NCBI RefSeq assembly: GCF_001655005.1
Contig: NZ_LXET01000002.1
Span: 1 to 25,230, forward strand
Reading direction: 5' to 3'
Length of the DNA: 25,230 bases
Origin: Hafnia paralvei ATCC 29927
GTDB lineage: Bacteria; Pseudomonadota; Gammaproteobacteria; Enterobacterales; Enterobacteriaceae
The position numbers and the translations under genes are program-made. The notes below the pieces were generated by a model. That model was not told where the DNA came from. It did not search any database and saw nothing but the letters and a program-made list of their open reading frames with translations. Positions 1 to 6,328 of this stretch are shown here, one piece after another (the first letter of the stretch is position 1; every line of letters begins with the position of its first letter).

Positions 1-1
1 T

Positions 2-133
2 ATTTCACCGCAATCCCATAGAGGATTAGCGTTCCAAACCGAAGCGGATATTGCTAGAGTGCGAGCTGGCTTCCCTAACCCGTACGCCTTTACTCATCTA
101 CCAATGAAGCTCGATACGAATAGGCGCCCGTAA
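2..133 (+). CDS. Possible 3' end of an unidentified gene (partial)
   Basis: One plus-strand frame is open from the window edge to a TAA at 131-133, giving about 43 residues ending in LPMKLDTNRRP; the other plus frames and all minus frames are interrupted over the same stretch. It would converge with the minus-strand gene at 149-583. I do not recognise the peptide. It uses several codons that are rare in enterobacteria (AGA twice, AGG, CTA), so it may be an accessory gene, a decayed gene or a chance opening; 43 open codons can occur by chance. A small hairpin with CCCGT/ACGGG arms (127-139) overlaps the stop but has no U-tract. Confidence 0.3.
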   Translation: MSPQSHRGLAFQTEADIARVRAGFPNPYAFTHLPMKLDTNRRP

Positions 134-148
134 GACGGGGCTATCCCA

Positions 149-583
149 CTAGTACCCCCCATTATTCTTTTTATTCTGATCCACCGTATTCTGCTGATTT
201 AGCATTCTTTGGTTATTTGCCTTTTTCTGCTGGTCCATTTGATTCAGCTGTAATTGCTGTTGGCGTTGCTGACGATTCTGGTTATTGAGCATGCGTTGTT
301 GATTGTTGTTTTGCCATTGCTGATCGGCATTCAATCGCATATTTTCATTGAGTTGATGTAGTTGCTGTGCTTGATTGTCACGCTGAATCTGTGTTTGGGT
401 ATTGCGTAACTGCTGCTGATTGAAGGTGTTGCTCTGATTTTGGAACCCCTGCTGTTGCTGCTGGATCATTTGCTGTTGTTGCTGCATAACCGCAGACTGA
501 GCGTTGGCATCGGTGCTCAATAGTTGGAGCGCCATCGGGGAAAGCAATAGGGCTGGAAGTAAAAGACGTAGTCGGGTGTTCAT
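149..583 (-). CDS. Secreted Gln/Asn-rich protein, YhhA-like (DUF2756 type)
   Basis: This 144-residue protein opens with a signal peptide: basic MNTRLR, then a hydrophobic LLLPALLLSPMAL core and a likely cleavage near ANA-QS around residues 27-30. The mature part is almost entirely Gln and Asn with scattered Arg, Met and Lys, and has runs such as MQQQQQMIQQQQQ and a NNGGY end. Similar length, export signal and Q/N/M-rich repeats occur in E. coli YhhA, a periplasmic protein of unknown function; I infer kinship from composition rather than alignment, so it could be an unrelated low-complexity protein. An AGGAGG ribosome site (588-593) lies 4 nt before the ATG. It is divergent from glpE across a 273-bp gap. 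No catalytic motif is visible. Confidence 0.65.
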   Translation of the reverse strand: MNTRLRLLLPALLLSPMALQLLSTDANAQSAVMQQQQQMIQQQQQGFQNQSNTFNQQQLRNTQTQIQRDNQAQQLHQLNENMRLNADQQWQNNNQQRMLNNQNRQQRQQQLQLNQMDQQKKANNQRMLNQQNTVDQNKKNNGGY

Positions 584-794
584 AAGACCTCCTATAACGC
601 TATAGCTTTAAGTCTAAGGCATTTCATCGTGCTTTGCGTGGCAGGAGAAGGCAAATATGAGTGATTTTATTCCCTAAATTTTCGTCATTGCTCGTTTTGT
701 TCTTGCTTTTTTTGCGAAAAACCGCAATCTCTTGAAGGTCTTTCAGCTAAGCTGATAGGCTGTTTTGACAACGAATCCATGCGCTTAATGCGGT

Positions 795-822
795 TTTTTG
801 TTTATAACATGTTCGTTACAAT
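795..822 (+). promoter_or_regulatory. Candidate glpE promoter with a GlpR-like half-site
   Basis: The 273-bp gap between the YhhA-like gene and glpE holds a plausible -10 TACAAT (817-822), with a weak T-rich -35 (about 794-800) at normal spacing. ATGTTCGTT at 809-817 matches the left half of the enterobacterial GlpR operator (ATGTTCG), but the right half is not conserved, so binding is uncertain. Other structure in the gap: AAAAACCGCA (717-726) and TGCGGTTTTT (789-798) form a widely spaced inverted repeat, and TCAGCT-A-AGCTGA (743-755) is a short palindrome. No small gene is apparent. Confidence 0.35.
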
Positions 823-856
823 GCGGGCAATTTGATGAAGAAAATGGATCGGTGTT

Positions 857-1186
857 ATGGAACAGTTTGTCGCAATTTCAGTTGAGCAGGCACAGCAAAA
901 GTTACAGCAGCCAGATGTAGTGTTAGTTGATATTCGCGATCCGCAGAGCTATGCCGCTGGGCATGCCGCAGGAGCGTTCCATCTGACCAATGCCACATTA
1001 CAAAACTTTATGCAAAACAATGAATTTGATACGCCGGTGATGGTGATGTGCTATCACGGTAATAGTAGCCGAGGTGCGGCTCAGTATTTGCTGCATCAGG
1101 GATTTGAAGAGGTTTATAGCATCGACGGCGGGTTTGAAGCGTGGGTGCGCGCTTATCCCCAGCAGGTTGAGACTTCATCCCTGTAG
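857..1186 (+). CDS. glpE: Thiosulfate sulfurtransferase GlpE
   Basis: This is a single-domain rhodanese of 109 residues, the size usual for GlpE (108 in E. coli). It transfers sulfane sulfur from thiosulfate to cyanide or thiol acceptors in the cytoplasm through a cysteine persulfide. The active-site loop CYHGNSS begins with Cys65, the position of the catalytic cysteine in E. coli GlpE, and the N-terminal rhodanese signature VDIRDPQSYAAGH lies at residues 24-36. The ATG at 857 gives the family's usual N-terminus (MEQF), although the ribosome site upstream is weak. It is the first gene of glpEGR and is separated from glpG by 152 bp carrying a palindromic repeat. Its link to glycerol metabolism is positional; its physiological acceptor is not settled. 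Confidence 0.95.
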   Translation: MEQFVAISVEQAQQKLQQPDVVLVDIRDPQSYAAGHAAGAFHLTNATLQNFMQNNEFDTPVMVMCYHGNSSRGAAQYLLHQGFEEVYSIDGGFEAWVRAYPQQVETSSL

Positions 1187-1201
1187 CGCTCATAAGGCAT
1201 T

Positions 1202-1309
1202 TATACCCGTCATACCTCAAGTTGCATGTGCATTGGCTATGTGTGTTCATCCCAGCCTCTAACTGAAGATTAGCCTTTTTGTCCTGCAACTTGAATGATT
1301 TAGGGTATA
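1202..1309. repeat. 108-bp palindromic intergenic repeat with TATACCC ends
   Basis: Two 25-bp arms at 1202-1226 and 1285-1309 are inverted copies: both end in TATACCC on the outside and CAAGTTGCA on the inside, with mismatches only between these blocks. The centre has a shorter GGCT/AGCC inversion. This architecture matches small non-coding palindromic elements dispersed in Serratia, Yersinia and related genomes (YPAL-like); the family assignment is from memory of the end sequences. It lies inside the glpE-glpG transcription unit, so in mRNA it would fold into a long hairpin that could affect processing or the glpG:glpE ratio. I saw no second copy in the window. Confidence 0.75.
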
Positions 1310-1338
1310 TGCGGTGCTATTTTAATAAGCAGGTATTC

Positions 1339-2175
1339 ATGGTTCGTATTATTTCCCTGTCTAATCCACGTCTGGCGCAGGCGTTTATTGACTACATGGC
1401 GACACAAGGCGTTCGTTTAGAACTGGAAGTTCACAATGATGAAGTTGTGCTTTGGCTCGCCGATGACTCCCGACAGGCACAGGTGGAACAAGAGCTGACT
1501 CGTTTCCTTCAGGAGCCTTTGCATCCACGTTATCAGGCGGCAAGTTGGCATTCTGGGTCAACCCATAGCGGTTTGAAATATTCCAATTTTAGCTATCTAA
1601 AGAGTTTTACTCGCCAGACGGGTCCACTCACCGTAGGCATCACGGCGATTTGCGTCGTCGTCTATTTGTTTATGGTAGTACTCGGTGACGCCGCGGTGAT
1701 GAACTGGCTGGCGTGGCCAGCTGATTCTAGCCAATACTTTCAAGTTTGGCGCTGGGTGAGTCATGCTTTCTTGCATTTCTCTGCGGTGCATATCATCTTC
1801 AACCTGATGTGGTGGTGGTATCTTGGTGGGCAGGTTGAAAAACGCCTCGGTGCTGGGAAACTGCTGCAAATTGCGTTGGTATCGGCCTTTATGAGCGGAT
1901 GGGCGCAGTCTCTGTTTAGTGGTTCCAATTTTGGTGGTCTATCTGGTGTGGTATATGCGCTAATGGGCTATGTATGGTGGTGTGGTGAGCGATCGCCTCA
2001 GATGGGCGTGAATATGCCGCGTGGCCTGATGGTGATTTCAGTACTGTGGCTGGTGGCTGGGCATTTCGACTGGTTCGGAATGTCGGTTGCAAACGGCGCG
2101 CATATTGCTGGTTTAGTGATTGGATTGTTGATGGCGTTTTGGGATACCCATCATCAGCGTAAAAATAACGCCTAA
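1339..2175 (+). CDS. glpG: Rhomboid intramembrane serine protease GlpG
   Basis: GlpG cleaves transmembrane segments of membrane proteins inside the inner membrane. With the ATG at 1339 it has 278 residues (276 in E. coli), and the N-terminus MVRIISLSNPRLAQAF matches the family. An upstream in-frame ATG at 1279 lies inside the palindromic repeat and is unlikely; AGG at 1331-1333 is positioned for 1339. Residues 1-70 form the cytoplasmic domain, followed by six hydrophobic helices from about residue 97. The catalytic dyad is Ser202 in GGLSGVVYALMGY and His255 in NGAHIAGL, equivalent to Ser201/His254. The rhomboid motifs WWWYLGG (158-164) and HxxxN (His151-Asn155) are also present. Its substrates in this organism are unknown. 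Confidence 0.96.
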   Translation: MVRIISLSNPRLAQAFIDYMATQGVRLELEVHNDEVVLWLADDSRQAQVEQELTRFLQEPLHPRYQAASWHSGSTHSGLKYSNFSYLKSFTRQTGPLTVGITAICVVVYLFMVVLGDAAVMNWLAWPADSSQYFQVWRWVSHAFLHFSAVHIIFNLMWWWYLGGQVEKRLGAGKLLQIALVSAFMSGWAQSLFSGSNFGGLSGVVYALMGYVWWCGERSPQMGVNMPRGLMVISVLWLVAGHFDWFGMSVANGAHIAGLVIGLLMAFWDTHHQRKNNA

Positions 2176-2208
2176 CCGCCGGACATCCGGTAACTCAGGG
2201 GAATTGAC

Positions 2209-2967
2209 GTGAAGCAAACACAGCGCCATGACGCGATAATCGATCTTGTTCGCCAGCAAGGGTATGTAAGCACAGAAGAATTGGTTGAACATTTTGCGGT
2301 AAGCCCACAGACGATTCGCCGCGACCTGAATGATCTGGCTGAACAAAACAAAATCCAGCGCCATCACGGTGGTGCTGCGCTGCCATCCAGTTCAGTAAAT
2401 GCGGCCTATCACGATCGTAAAATCATGTGGTCGGATGAAAAAGCACGTATTGCTCAGCACGTTGCGAGCCTAATCCCAGATGGCGCTACGCTGTTTATTG
2501 ATATCGGCACTACGCCAGAAGCCGTAGCTCATGCACTACTGAATCACCGCAACCTCCGAGTCGTGACCAATAACTTAAACGTAGCGACGTTGTTAATGGG
2601 CAAAGAGGATTTTCGTTTGATTTTGGCTGGTGGCGAAGTGCGTACTCGGGATGGTGGCATCATGGGGGAAGCAACGCTCGATTTTATCTCACAGTTTCGT
2701 TTGGACTACGGCATTCTTGGTATCAGCGGTATCGATATGGATGGTTCGCTGCTGGAGTTTGATTACCATGAGGTACGCACCAAGCGAGCGATTATAGAAA
2801 ACTCACGCTGCGTCATTCTGGTTACGGATCACTCCAAATTTGGCCGTAACGCGATGGTTAACTTGGGCAATATGGACCTCATCGATTATCTTTTCACCGA
2901 TGAACAGCCACCGGCAAGTATCCAGAAAATTATCGAACAGCACGAAGTACAGCTCGAAATCTGCTGA
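2209..2967 (+). CDS. glpR: Glycerol-3-phosphate regulon repressor GlpR (DeoR family)
   Basis: GlpR represses glycerol catabolic genes and is released by glycerol 3-phosphate. The 252-residue length equals E. coli GlpR. An N-terminal DeoR-type helix-turn-helix spans about residues 5-57, with recognition segment VSPQTIRRDLNDLAEQNKIQRHHGGAAL. The C-terminal effector domain carries IDIGTTPEAVAHAL and the DYHEVRTKRAIIENS block. Translation starts at GTG (2209) behind an AGGGGAA ribosome site. The frame is intact, unlike the frameshifted glpR of some E. coli K-12 stocks. It lies 33 bp after glpG and is followed by a strong terminator. Good GlpR operators lie before glpD, about 1.1 kb downstream. 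Confidence 0.96.
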   Translation: MKQTQRHDAIIDLVRQQGYVSTEELVEHFAVSPQTIRRDLNDLAEQNKIQRHHGGAALPSSSVNAAYHDRKIMWSDEKARIAQHVASLIPDGATLFIDIGTTPEAVAHALLNHRNLRVVTNNLNVATLLMGKEDFRLILAGGEVRTRDGGIMGEATLDFISQFRLDYGILGISGIDMDGSLLEFDYHEVRTKRAIIENSRCVILVTDHSKFGRNAMVNLGNMDLIDYLFTDEQPPASIQKIIEQHEVQLEIC

Positions 2968-2993
2968 TTTTCCCCTTCCCGCGCCTCGCGCCT

Positions 2994-3033
2994 AAACGCA
3001 CAGAGCCTGTTTGTTCTGTGCGTTTTGCTTTGT
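2994..3033 (+). terminator. Rho-independent-like terminator after glpR
   Basis: An 11-bp perfect stem (AAACGCACAGA at 2994-3004, TCTGTGCGTTT at 3015-3025) with a 10-nt loop is followed by a T-rich tract, TTGCTTTGTT. It lies 27 bp after the glpR stop and probably ends the glpEGR transcript before mqsRA. Confidence 0.8.
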
Positions 3034-3151
3034 TACAAATGCGTTGGTGATTCCAAAATATTCTGTCTGCTGTGCATCTGTCTCTGATTTCTCCGATCAA
3101 ACTTCGCAAGTGAACGCTTTACTCCTTGAGCCATTTGGATGGCGAAATAAA

Positions 3152-3202
3152 TTGCTATCGGGTGGTTTATTCATCGATAAAACTAACCTACTAGGTTATA
3201 TT
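3152..3202 (+). promoter_or_regulatory. mqsRA promoter and palindromic MqsA operator
   Basis: TAACCTA-C-TAGGTTA (3184-3198) is a perfect 7+7 palindrome with the same length and outer sequence as the E. coli mqsRA operator recognised by MqsA (TAACCTTTTAGGTTA). A candidate -35 TTGCTA (3152-3157) and -10 GATAAA (3176-3181), 18 bp apart, would start transcription inside the palindrome, so bound antitoxin could block it. An alternative -10 is TATATT (3197-3202). Only one full palindrome is evident; E. coli has two. This is the basis for expecting autorepression. Confidence 0.75.
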
Positions 3203-3216
3203 GCTAAGGAGAGCAG

Positions 3217-3528
3217 ATGGAAAAGCGAACACCGCATTGCCGATTAGAAAAGATACGGAGTCTGATAGGGAAGGGGTTGATTAGAGCAACAGCATTGTCG
3301 TCTCGGAACGCAAGACAGCTAAATTTTAGTCGTGCTGATATGTATCGAATAGTGAGCGAATTGTCTACGCAGGACTTTCATAAAAGTATGACGACCTATG
3401 AGAACCACCGAGTTTGGCAAGATGTTTACCACTGCCATCTGGATAAAGTGTCTCTCTATGTGAAGTTAACGGTAATTGATGAAGTGTTGATCGTTTCTTT
3501 TAAGGAGCTGAATGATGATATGTCCTGA
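3217..3528 (+). CDS. mqsR: Type II toxin MqsR, mRNA interferase
   Basis: MqsR is a ribosome-independent endoribonuclease that cleaves mRNA, chiefly at GCU, and is neutralised by MqsA. This protein has 103 residues (98 in E. coli). The start MEKRTPH and the blocks KSMTTYENHRVWQDVY and VLIVSFKE are characteristic. Lys56, Gln68, Tyr81 and Lys96, the residues implicated in catalysis, are all present at the E. coli positions, so the toxin should be active. The C-terminus runs five to seven residues beyond the E. coli protein because the stop lies inside mqsA. A strong AAGGAG ribosome site lies 5 nt before the ATG. Toxin-before-antitoxin order is typical of this family. Confidence 0.95.
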   Translation: MEKRTPHCRLEKIRSLIGKGLIRATALSSRNARQLNFSRADMYRIVSELSTQDFHKSMTTYENHRVWQDVYHCHLDKVSLYVKLTVIDEVLIVSFKELNDDMS

Positions 3529-3913
3529 ATGTGGCTCAGTGAATACGGTAAAGGAATACCGTGATATGCCTTATACCTACAAAGGTCAGACGATAATCGT
3601 TAAGGCTGTTGGCGCTGATTGGTGTCTCAACTGTGGGGAGGGTGTTGTTTTCACTGAGGAGTCAATTCGTATTGATAGCATCATGGGAGATTTTAACAAA
3701 CAGGTAAATGCCTCTATCATTGAACCTGAGTTCGTTATCGCGATGCGAAAAAAGCTTAATCTGTCTCAAAGTGAGGCCGGTGAGATCTTTGGCGGTGGGG
3801 TCAACGCCTTCTCACGCTATGAGACAGGCAAGGCTCTTCCCCATGTTTCCACTATCAAACTGTTAAAGCTGTTAGATAAACATCCCGAACTGCTCGCTGA
3901 AATCCGCGATTAA
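3515..3913 (+). CDS. mqsA: Type II antitoxin MqsA, zinc-binding HTH repressor
   Basis: MqsA binds MqsR through its N-terminal zinc domain and DNA through its C-terminal HTH-XRE domain. I chose the second of two tandem ATGs: the GGAG at 3504-3507 is then 7 nt away and the zinc ligands fall at Cys3, Cys6, Cys37 and Cys40, exactly as in E. coli; 3512 is also possible. The DNA-contact residues Asn97 and Arg101 in GGGVNAFSRYETG are conserved. The product is 132 residues (131 in E. coli) and ends KLLDKHPELLAEIRD. The gene overlaps the mqsR end by 14 nt, implying coupled translation. Its likely target is the palindrome at 3184-3198. Confidence 0.95.
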   Translation: MICPECGSVNTVKEYRDMPYTYKGQTIIVKAVGADWCLNCGEGVVFTEESIRIDSIMGDFNKQVNASIIEPEFVIAMRKKLNLSQSEAGEIFGGGVNAFSRYETGKALPHVSTIKLLKLLDKHPELLAEIRD

Positions 3914-4050
3914 CCTAACTATTCCTTGTGCCTGAGCCGTTCTGCTTGGGCGCCCCCTCACCAAATAACCACACAATATGTAATTTTATTATCTCTTAAC
4001 TGTTATCTTCATCACGCGAAAATGTTTTTGTTTGGTTAATTTGTGGCGCT

Positions 4051-4094
4051 AATGTTTGTTTGTGAGTATTATAATGCTCGTAAACGAACATTAT
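4051..4094 (+). promoter_or_regulatory. glpD promoter with tandem GlpR operators
   Basis: A near-perfect palindrome at 4071-4094 has the core AATGCTCG-TAAA-CGAACATT and fits the GlpR consensus ATGTTCG-N4-CGAACAT with one arm mismatch. A weaker site, AATGTTTG-TTTG-TGAGTATT (4051-4070), starts 22 bp upstream, so the two dimer sites sit about two helical turns apart; E. coli glpD also has paired operators. A perfect -10 TATAAT (4070-4075) overlaps the strong operator, giving a start near 4082. No good -35 is visible, which suggests activator dependence, but I could not identify a convincing CRP site. Confidence 0.85.
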
Positions 4095-4155
4095 TTGCTT
4101 GTTTTTCTATCATCAATGACAGAATTAGAACTGTTTCGAGCATCCGGAGGGGAAA

Positions 4156-5643
4156 GTGGAAACCAAAGACTTGATCGTTATCGGTGGTGGCATTAACGGT
4201 GCCGGTATCGCTGCGGATGCGGCAGGACGCGGGCTTTCCGTTCTGATGCTGGAAGCAAAAGACCTGGCCTGCGCAACATCATCGGCGAGTTCCAAATTAA
4301 TCCATGGCGGTCTACGCTATCTGGAACACTACGAGTTTCGTTTGGTCAGCGAAGCGCTGGCAGAGCGTGAGGTTTTGCTGAAACTTGCACCTCATATTGC
4401 TTTCCCAATGCGTTTTCGCCTACCGCACCAGCCCCATTTGCGTCCCGCTTGGATGATTCGTACTGGTTTATTCCTGTACGACCATTTGGGCAAGCGTACT
4501 AGCTTACCGAGCAGTAAAGGGCTGCGTTTTGGCCCAGACTCAGTGTTGAAATCCAGCTTAACGCGCGGATTCGAATATTCAGACTGTTGGGTGGATGATG
4601 CGCGTTTAGTGTTGCTTAATGCGCAAGAAGTTGTGGTGCGTGGTGGTGAGGTTCGCACGCGAACTCAGGTTACTCGTGCCTATCGTGAAAACGGCCTGTG
4701 GGTGGTTGAGGCCAAAAATGCAGACACCGGAGAAACGTTGACGTGGCGTGCCAAAGGTCTGGTTAATGCGACTGGCCCATGGGTAAAACACTTCTTTGAT
4801 GACGGTTTAGAACTGAAGTCTCCATATGGTATTCGTCTGATTAAAGGCAGCCATATTGTTGTGCCGCGTGTGCATAATCAGCCACAGGCTTACATTCTGC
4901 AAAACGAAGACCATCGTATTGTCTTTGTTATTCCTTGGATGGATGAGTTTTCAATCATTGGTACGACCGACGTGGAATATCATGGCGATCCGCATGATGT
5001 GAAAATCGATGATAACGAAGTGAATTATCTACTAAAAGTTTACAACGATCACTTTAAGAAACAGTTGGGCAAAGAAGACATCGTCTGGACATATTCTGGT
5101 GTTCGTCCGTTGTGTGATGATGAGTCTGATTCACCACAGGCGATCACTCGTGATTACACGTTAGATGTGCACGATCAGGATGGCAAAGCGCCATTGCTCT
5201 CCGTGTTTGGCGGTAAGTTAACAACTTATCGTAAGCTGGCTGAACATGCGCTTGAGAAGCTGTCTGGTTATTACGAAAACTGCGGCCCAGCATGGACTAA
5301 AAACGCGGTACTGCCGGGGGGCGACTTAGGTACCGATCGTGATAGCTATGCAGCGCAGTTACGTCGCCGTTTCACGTGGTTACCAGAGGCTCTGGCGCGC
5401 CGCTATGCACGTACCTACGGTACTCGCACTGAACAACTGTTGGGTACGGCACAATCGCTGGAGGATCTGGGCGAACATTTTGGCCACAACCTTTATGAGG
5501 CAGAATTGCGTTACCTTATCGCAGAAGAGTGGGTTGTCGAGCTTGATGATGCTATCTGGCGACGCACTAAGCTGGGTATGTGGTTAGATGAAGGTCAGAA
5601 ACAACGTGTGGCTGAGTGGATAAGAGAACACCGTGTGAATTAG
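4156..5643 (+). CDS. glpD: Aerobic glycerol-3-phosphate dehydrogenase GlpD
   Basis: GlpD is a peripheral inner-membrane flavoenzyme that oxidises sn-glycerol 3-phosphate to dihydroxyacetone phosphate and passes electrons to quinone. The 495 residues (501 in E. coli) start with a FAD-binding fold, LIVIGGGINGAGIAADAAGRG (GxGxxG-type glycines 10-17). Further family blocks are SSKLIHGGLRYLEHYEF, the substrate-region TYSGVRPLCDDESDSPQ and SVFGGKLTTYRKLAEHALEKL. The C-terminal helical domain is slightly shorter than in E. coli. Translation begins at GTG (4156), 3 nt after a strong GGAGGGG ribosome site (4146-4152). It is transcribed alone, about 74 nt downstream of a promoter overlapped by GlpR operators, and ends at a hairpin shared with the convergent minus-strand genes. 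Confidence 0.97.
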   Translation: METKDLIVIGGGINGAGIAADAAGRGLSVLMLEAKDLACATSSASSKLIHGGLRYLEHYEFRLVSEALAEREVLLKLAPHIAFPMRFRLPHQPHLRPAWMIRTGLFLYDHLGKRTSLPSSKGLRFGPDSVLKSSLTRGFEYSDCWVDDARLVLLNAQEVVVRGGEVRTRTQVTRAYRENGLWVVEAKNADTGETLTWRAKGLVNATGPWVKHFFDDGLELKSPYGIRLIKGSHIVVPRVHNQPQAYILQNEDHRIVFVIPWMDEFSIIGTTDVEYHGDPHDVKIDDNEVNYLLKVYNDHFKKQLGKEDIVWTYSGVRPLCDDESDSPQAITRDYTLDVHDQDGKAPLLSVFGGKLTTYRKLAEHALEKLSGYYENCGPAWTKNAVLPGGDLGTDRDSYAAQLRRRFTWLPEALARRYARTYGTRTEQLLGTAQSLEDLGEHFGHNLYEAELRYLIAEEWVVELDDAIWRRTKLGMWLDEGQKQRVAEWIREHRVN

Positions 5644-5663
5644 GATATCCTGTTGGTTATGAT

Positions 5664-5704
5664 TATGAGTGCAGTGACCACCAAAGCGTGTCACTGCACT
5701 CATG
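5664..5704. terminator. Perfect 13-bp inverted repeat between convergent genes
   Basis: ATGAGTGCAGTGA (5665-5677) and TCACTGCACTCAT (5691-5703) are exact inverted copies around a 13-nt loop, lying 21 bp after glpD and 21 bp before the stop of the minus-strand PapB-like gene. Position between converging genes suggests a bidirectional terminator. There is no T-tract on either side, so Rho-dependent termination or 3'-end stabilisation is also possible. Confidence 0.6.
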
Positions 5705-5724
5705 TACCATTGGGGGGTGATGTT

Positions 5725-6012
5725 CTATTCTCCAGTAAAGTTGCAAATTTGAGCGACGGTATGGCTGACCATTTGCATGTGACGATATTTAACAGAAAAA
5801 TAGCTCTGCGCAACACCGTTAGATTCACATGCCTCTCGACGGTTTTTGCCATGGACTAATACATCTTCGAGTGATTGTCTGATACTTGGGCTATGCATGA
5901 CGCAAACCATCGATAGTAGGCGAAAAAGTCTGATATCAACCTGACCTGGGATGAGTTTTCCTAGCTTCGCATGTCTTTTATTAACATGCTTTTCCTCATG
6001 GTTATTTTCCAT
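5725..6012 (-). CDS. Orphan PapB-family fimbrial-type transcriptional regulator
   Basis: The 95-residue product resembles the PapB/FocB/SfaB regulators (adhesin biosynthesis regulator family), which bind AT-rich DNA and control phase-variable fimbrial promoters. Aligned by eye: LIPGQVDIRLFRLLSMVCVMHS corresponds to PapB LLPGSMSEMHFFLLIGISSIHS, and the HTH segment LVHGKNRREACESNGVAQSYFS to LVGGHSRKEVCEKYQMNNGYFS. The ATG at 6012 is preferred over the GTG at 6015 because GGAG then lies 7 nt upstream. No fimbrial subunit, usher or chaperone gene is nearby, so it is an orphan; a target elsewhere in the genome is inferred. It follows the AraC-type gene on the same strand, 316 bp away, and its AT-rich composition differs from the flanking glp/glg genes. 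Confidence 0.8.
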   Translation of the reverse strand: MENNHEEKHVNKRHAKLGKLIPGQVDIRLFRLLSMVCVMHSPSIRQSLEDVLVHGKNRREACESNGVAQSYFSVKYRHMQMVSHTVAQICNFTGE

Positions 6013-6328
6013 CACTATTCTCCATTTATTAAGGATACTTCATCGCCTAAGTTTATAATTTGGCGCAGTCTTACCTTATCCACCGCTTCTGGGTTATTAT
6101 CATGTAACGAATTGATATTGAATTGATAACTTATTTACGTTACGAATTCGGTTTTGAAATAAAAAACCAAGCTTAAAGGTGATATTAAAACTATATTAAT
6201 GGCTCTCTATTATTTAAAATGTGATTTATTCAATTAATGTAGTGTAAATATGCCACTTTAATATTTATCTGCTAAACGGCACTCAGTTATAAATTTGCAA
6301 AGGTAAAATTAATATTCACATCAAGTTC
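6013..6328. other. AT-rich spacer upstream of the PapB-like gene
   Basis: This 316-bp gap contains no convincing gene. It is very AT-rich and has two direct copies of AATTGATA (6110-6117 and 6121-6128, 11-bp period), flanked by GTAACG (about 6104-6109) and CGTTAC, which form a spaced inverted repeat. PapB-type proteins recognise periodic AT-rich repeats, so an autoregulatory site is conceivable. A TATAAA on the minus strand (6052-6057) could be a -10, but no matching -35 was found. Confidence 0.35.

Noticed and set aside
1279..1338. GlpG start at 1279
   Set aside because: The additional 20 residues derive from the palindromic repeat and do not match the family N-terminus.
3011..3247. Plus-strand frame of 78 residues before mqsR
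   Set aside because: It starts inside the glpR terminator and overlaps the mqsR start in another frame; the product resembles nothing known.
3924..3955. Possible terminator after mqsA (GCCTGAGC/GCTTGGGC)
   Set aside because: The stem needs two G-U pairs and is not followed by a T-tract.
4030..4051. CRP site before glpD at the expected -41.5 position
   Set aside because: Neither TGTGA nor TCACA half is present at the required spacing, even though the poor -35 suggests an activator.
5653..5859. Plus-strand open frame of 68 residues after glpD
   Set aside because: It lies across the convergent hairpin and antisense to the PapB-like gene, with no family resemblance and no good ribosome site.
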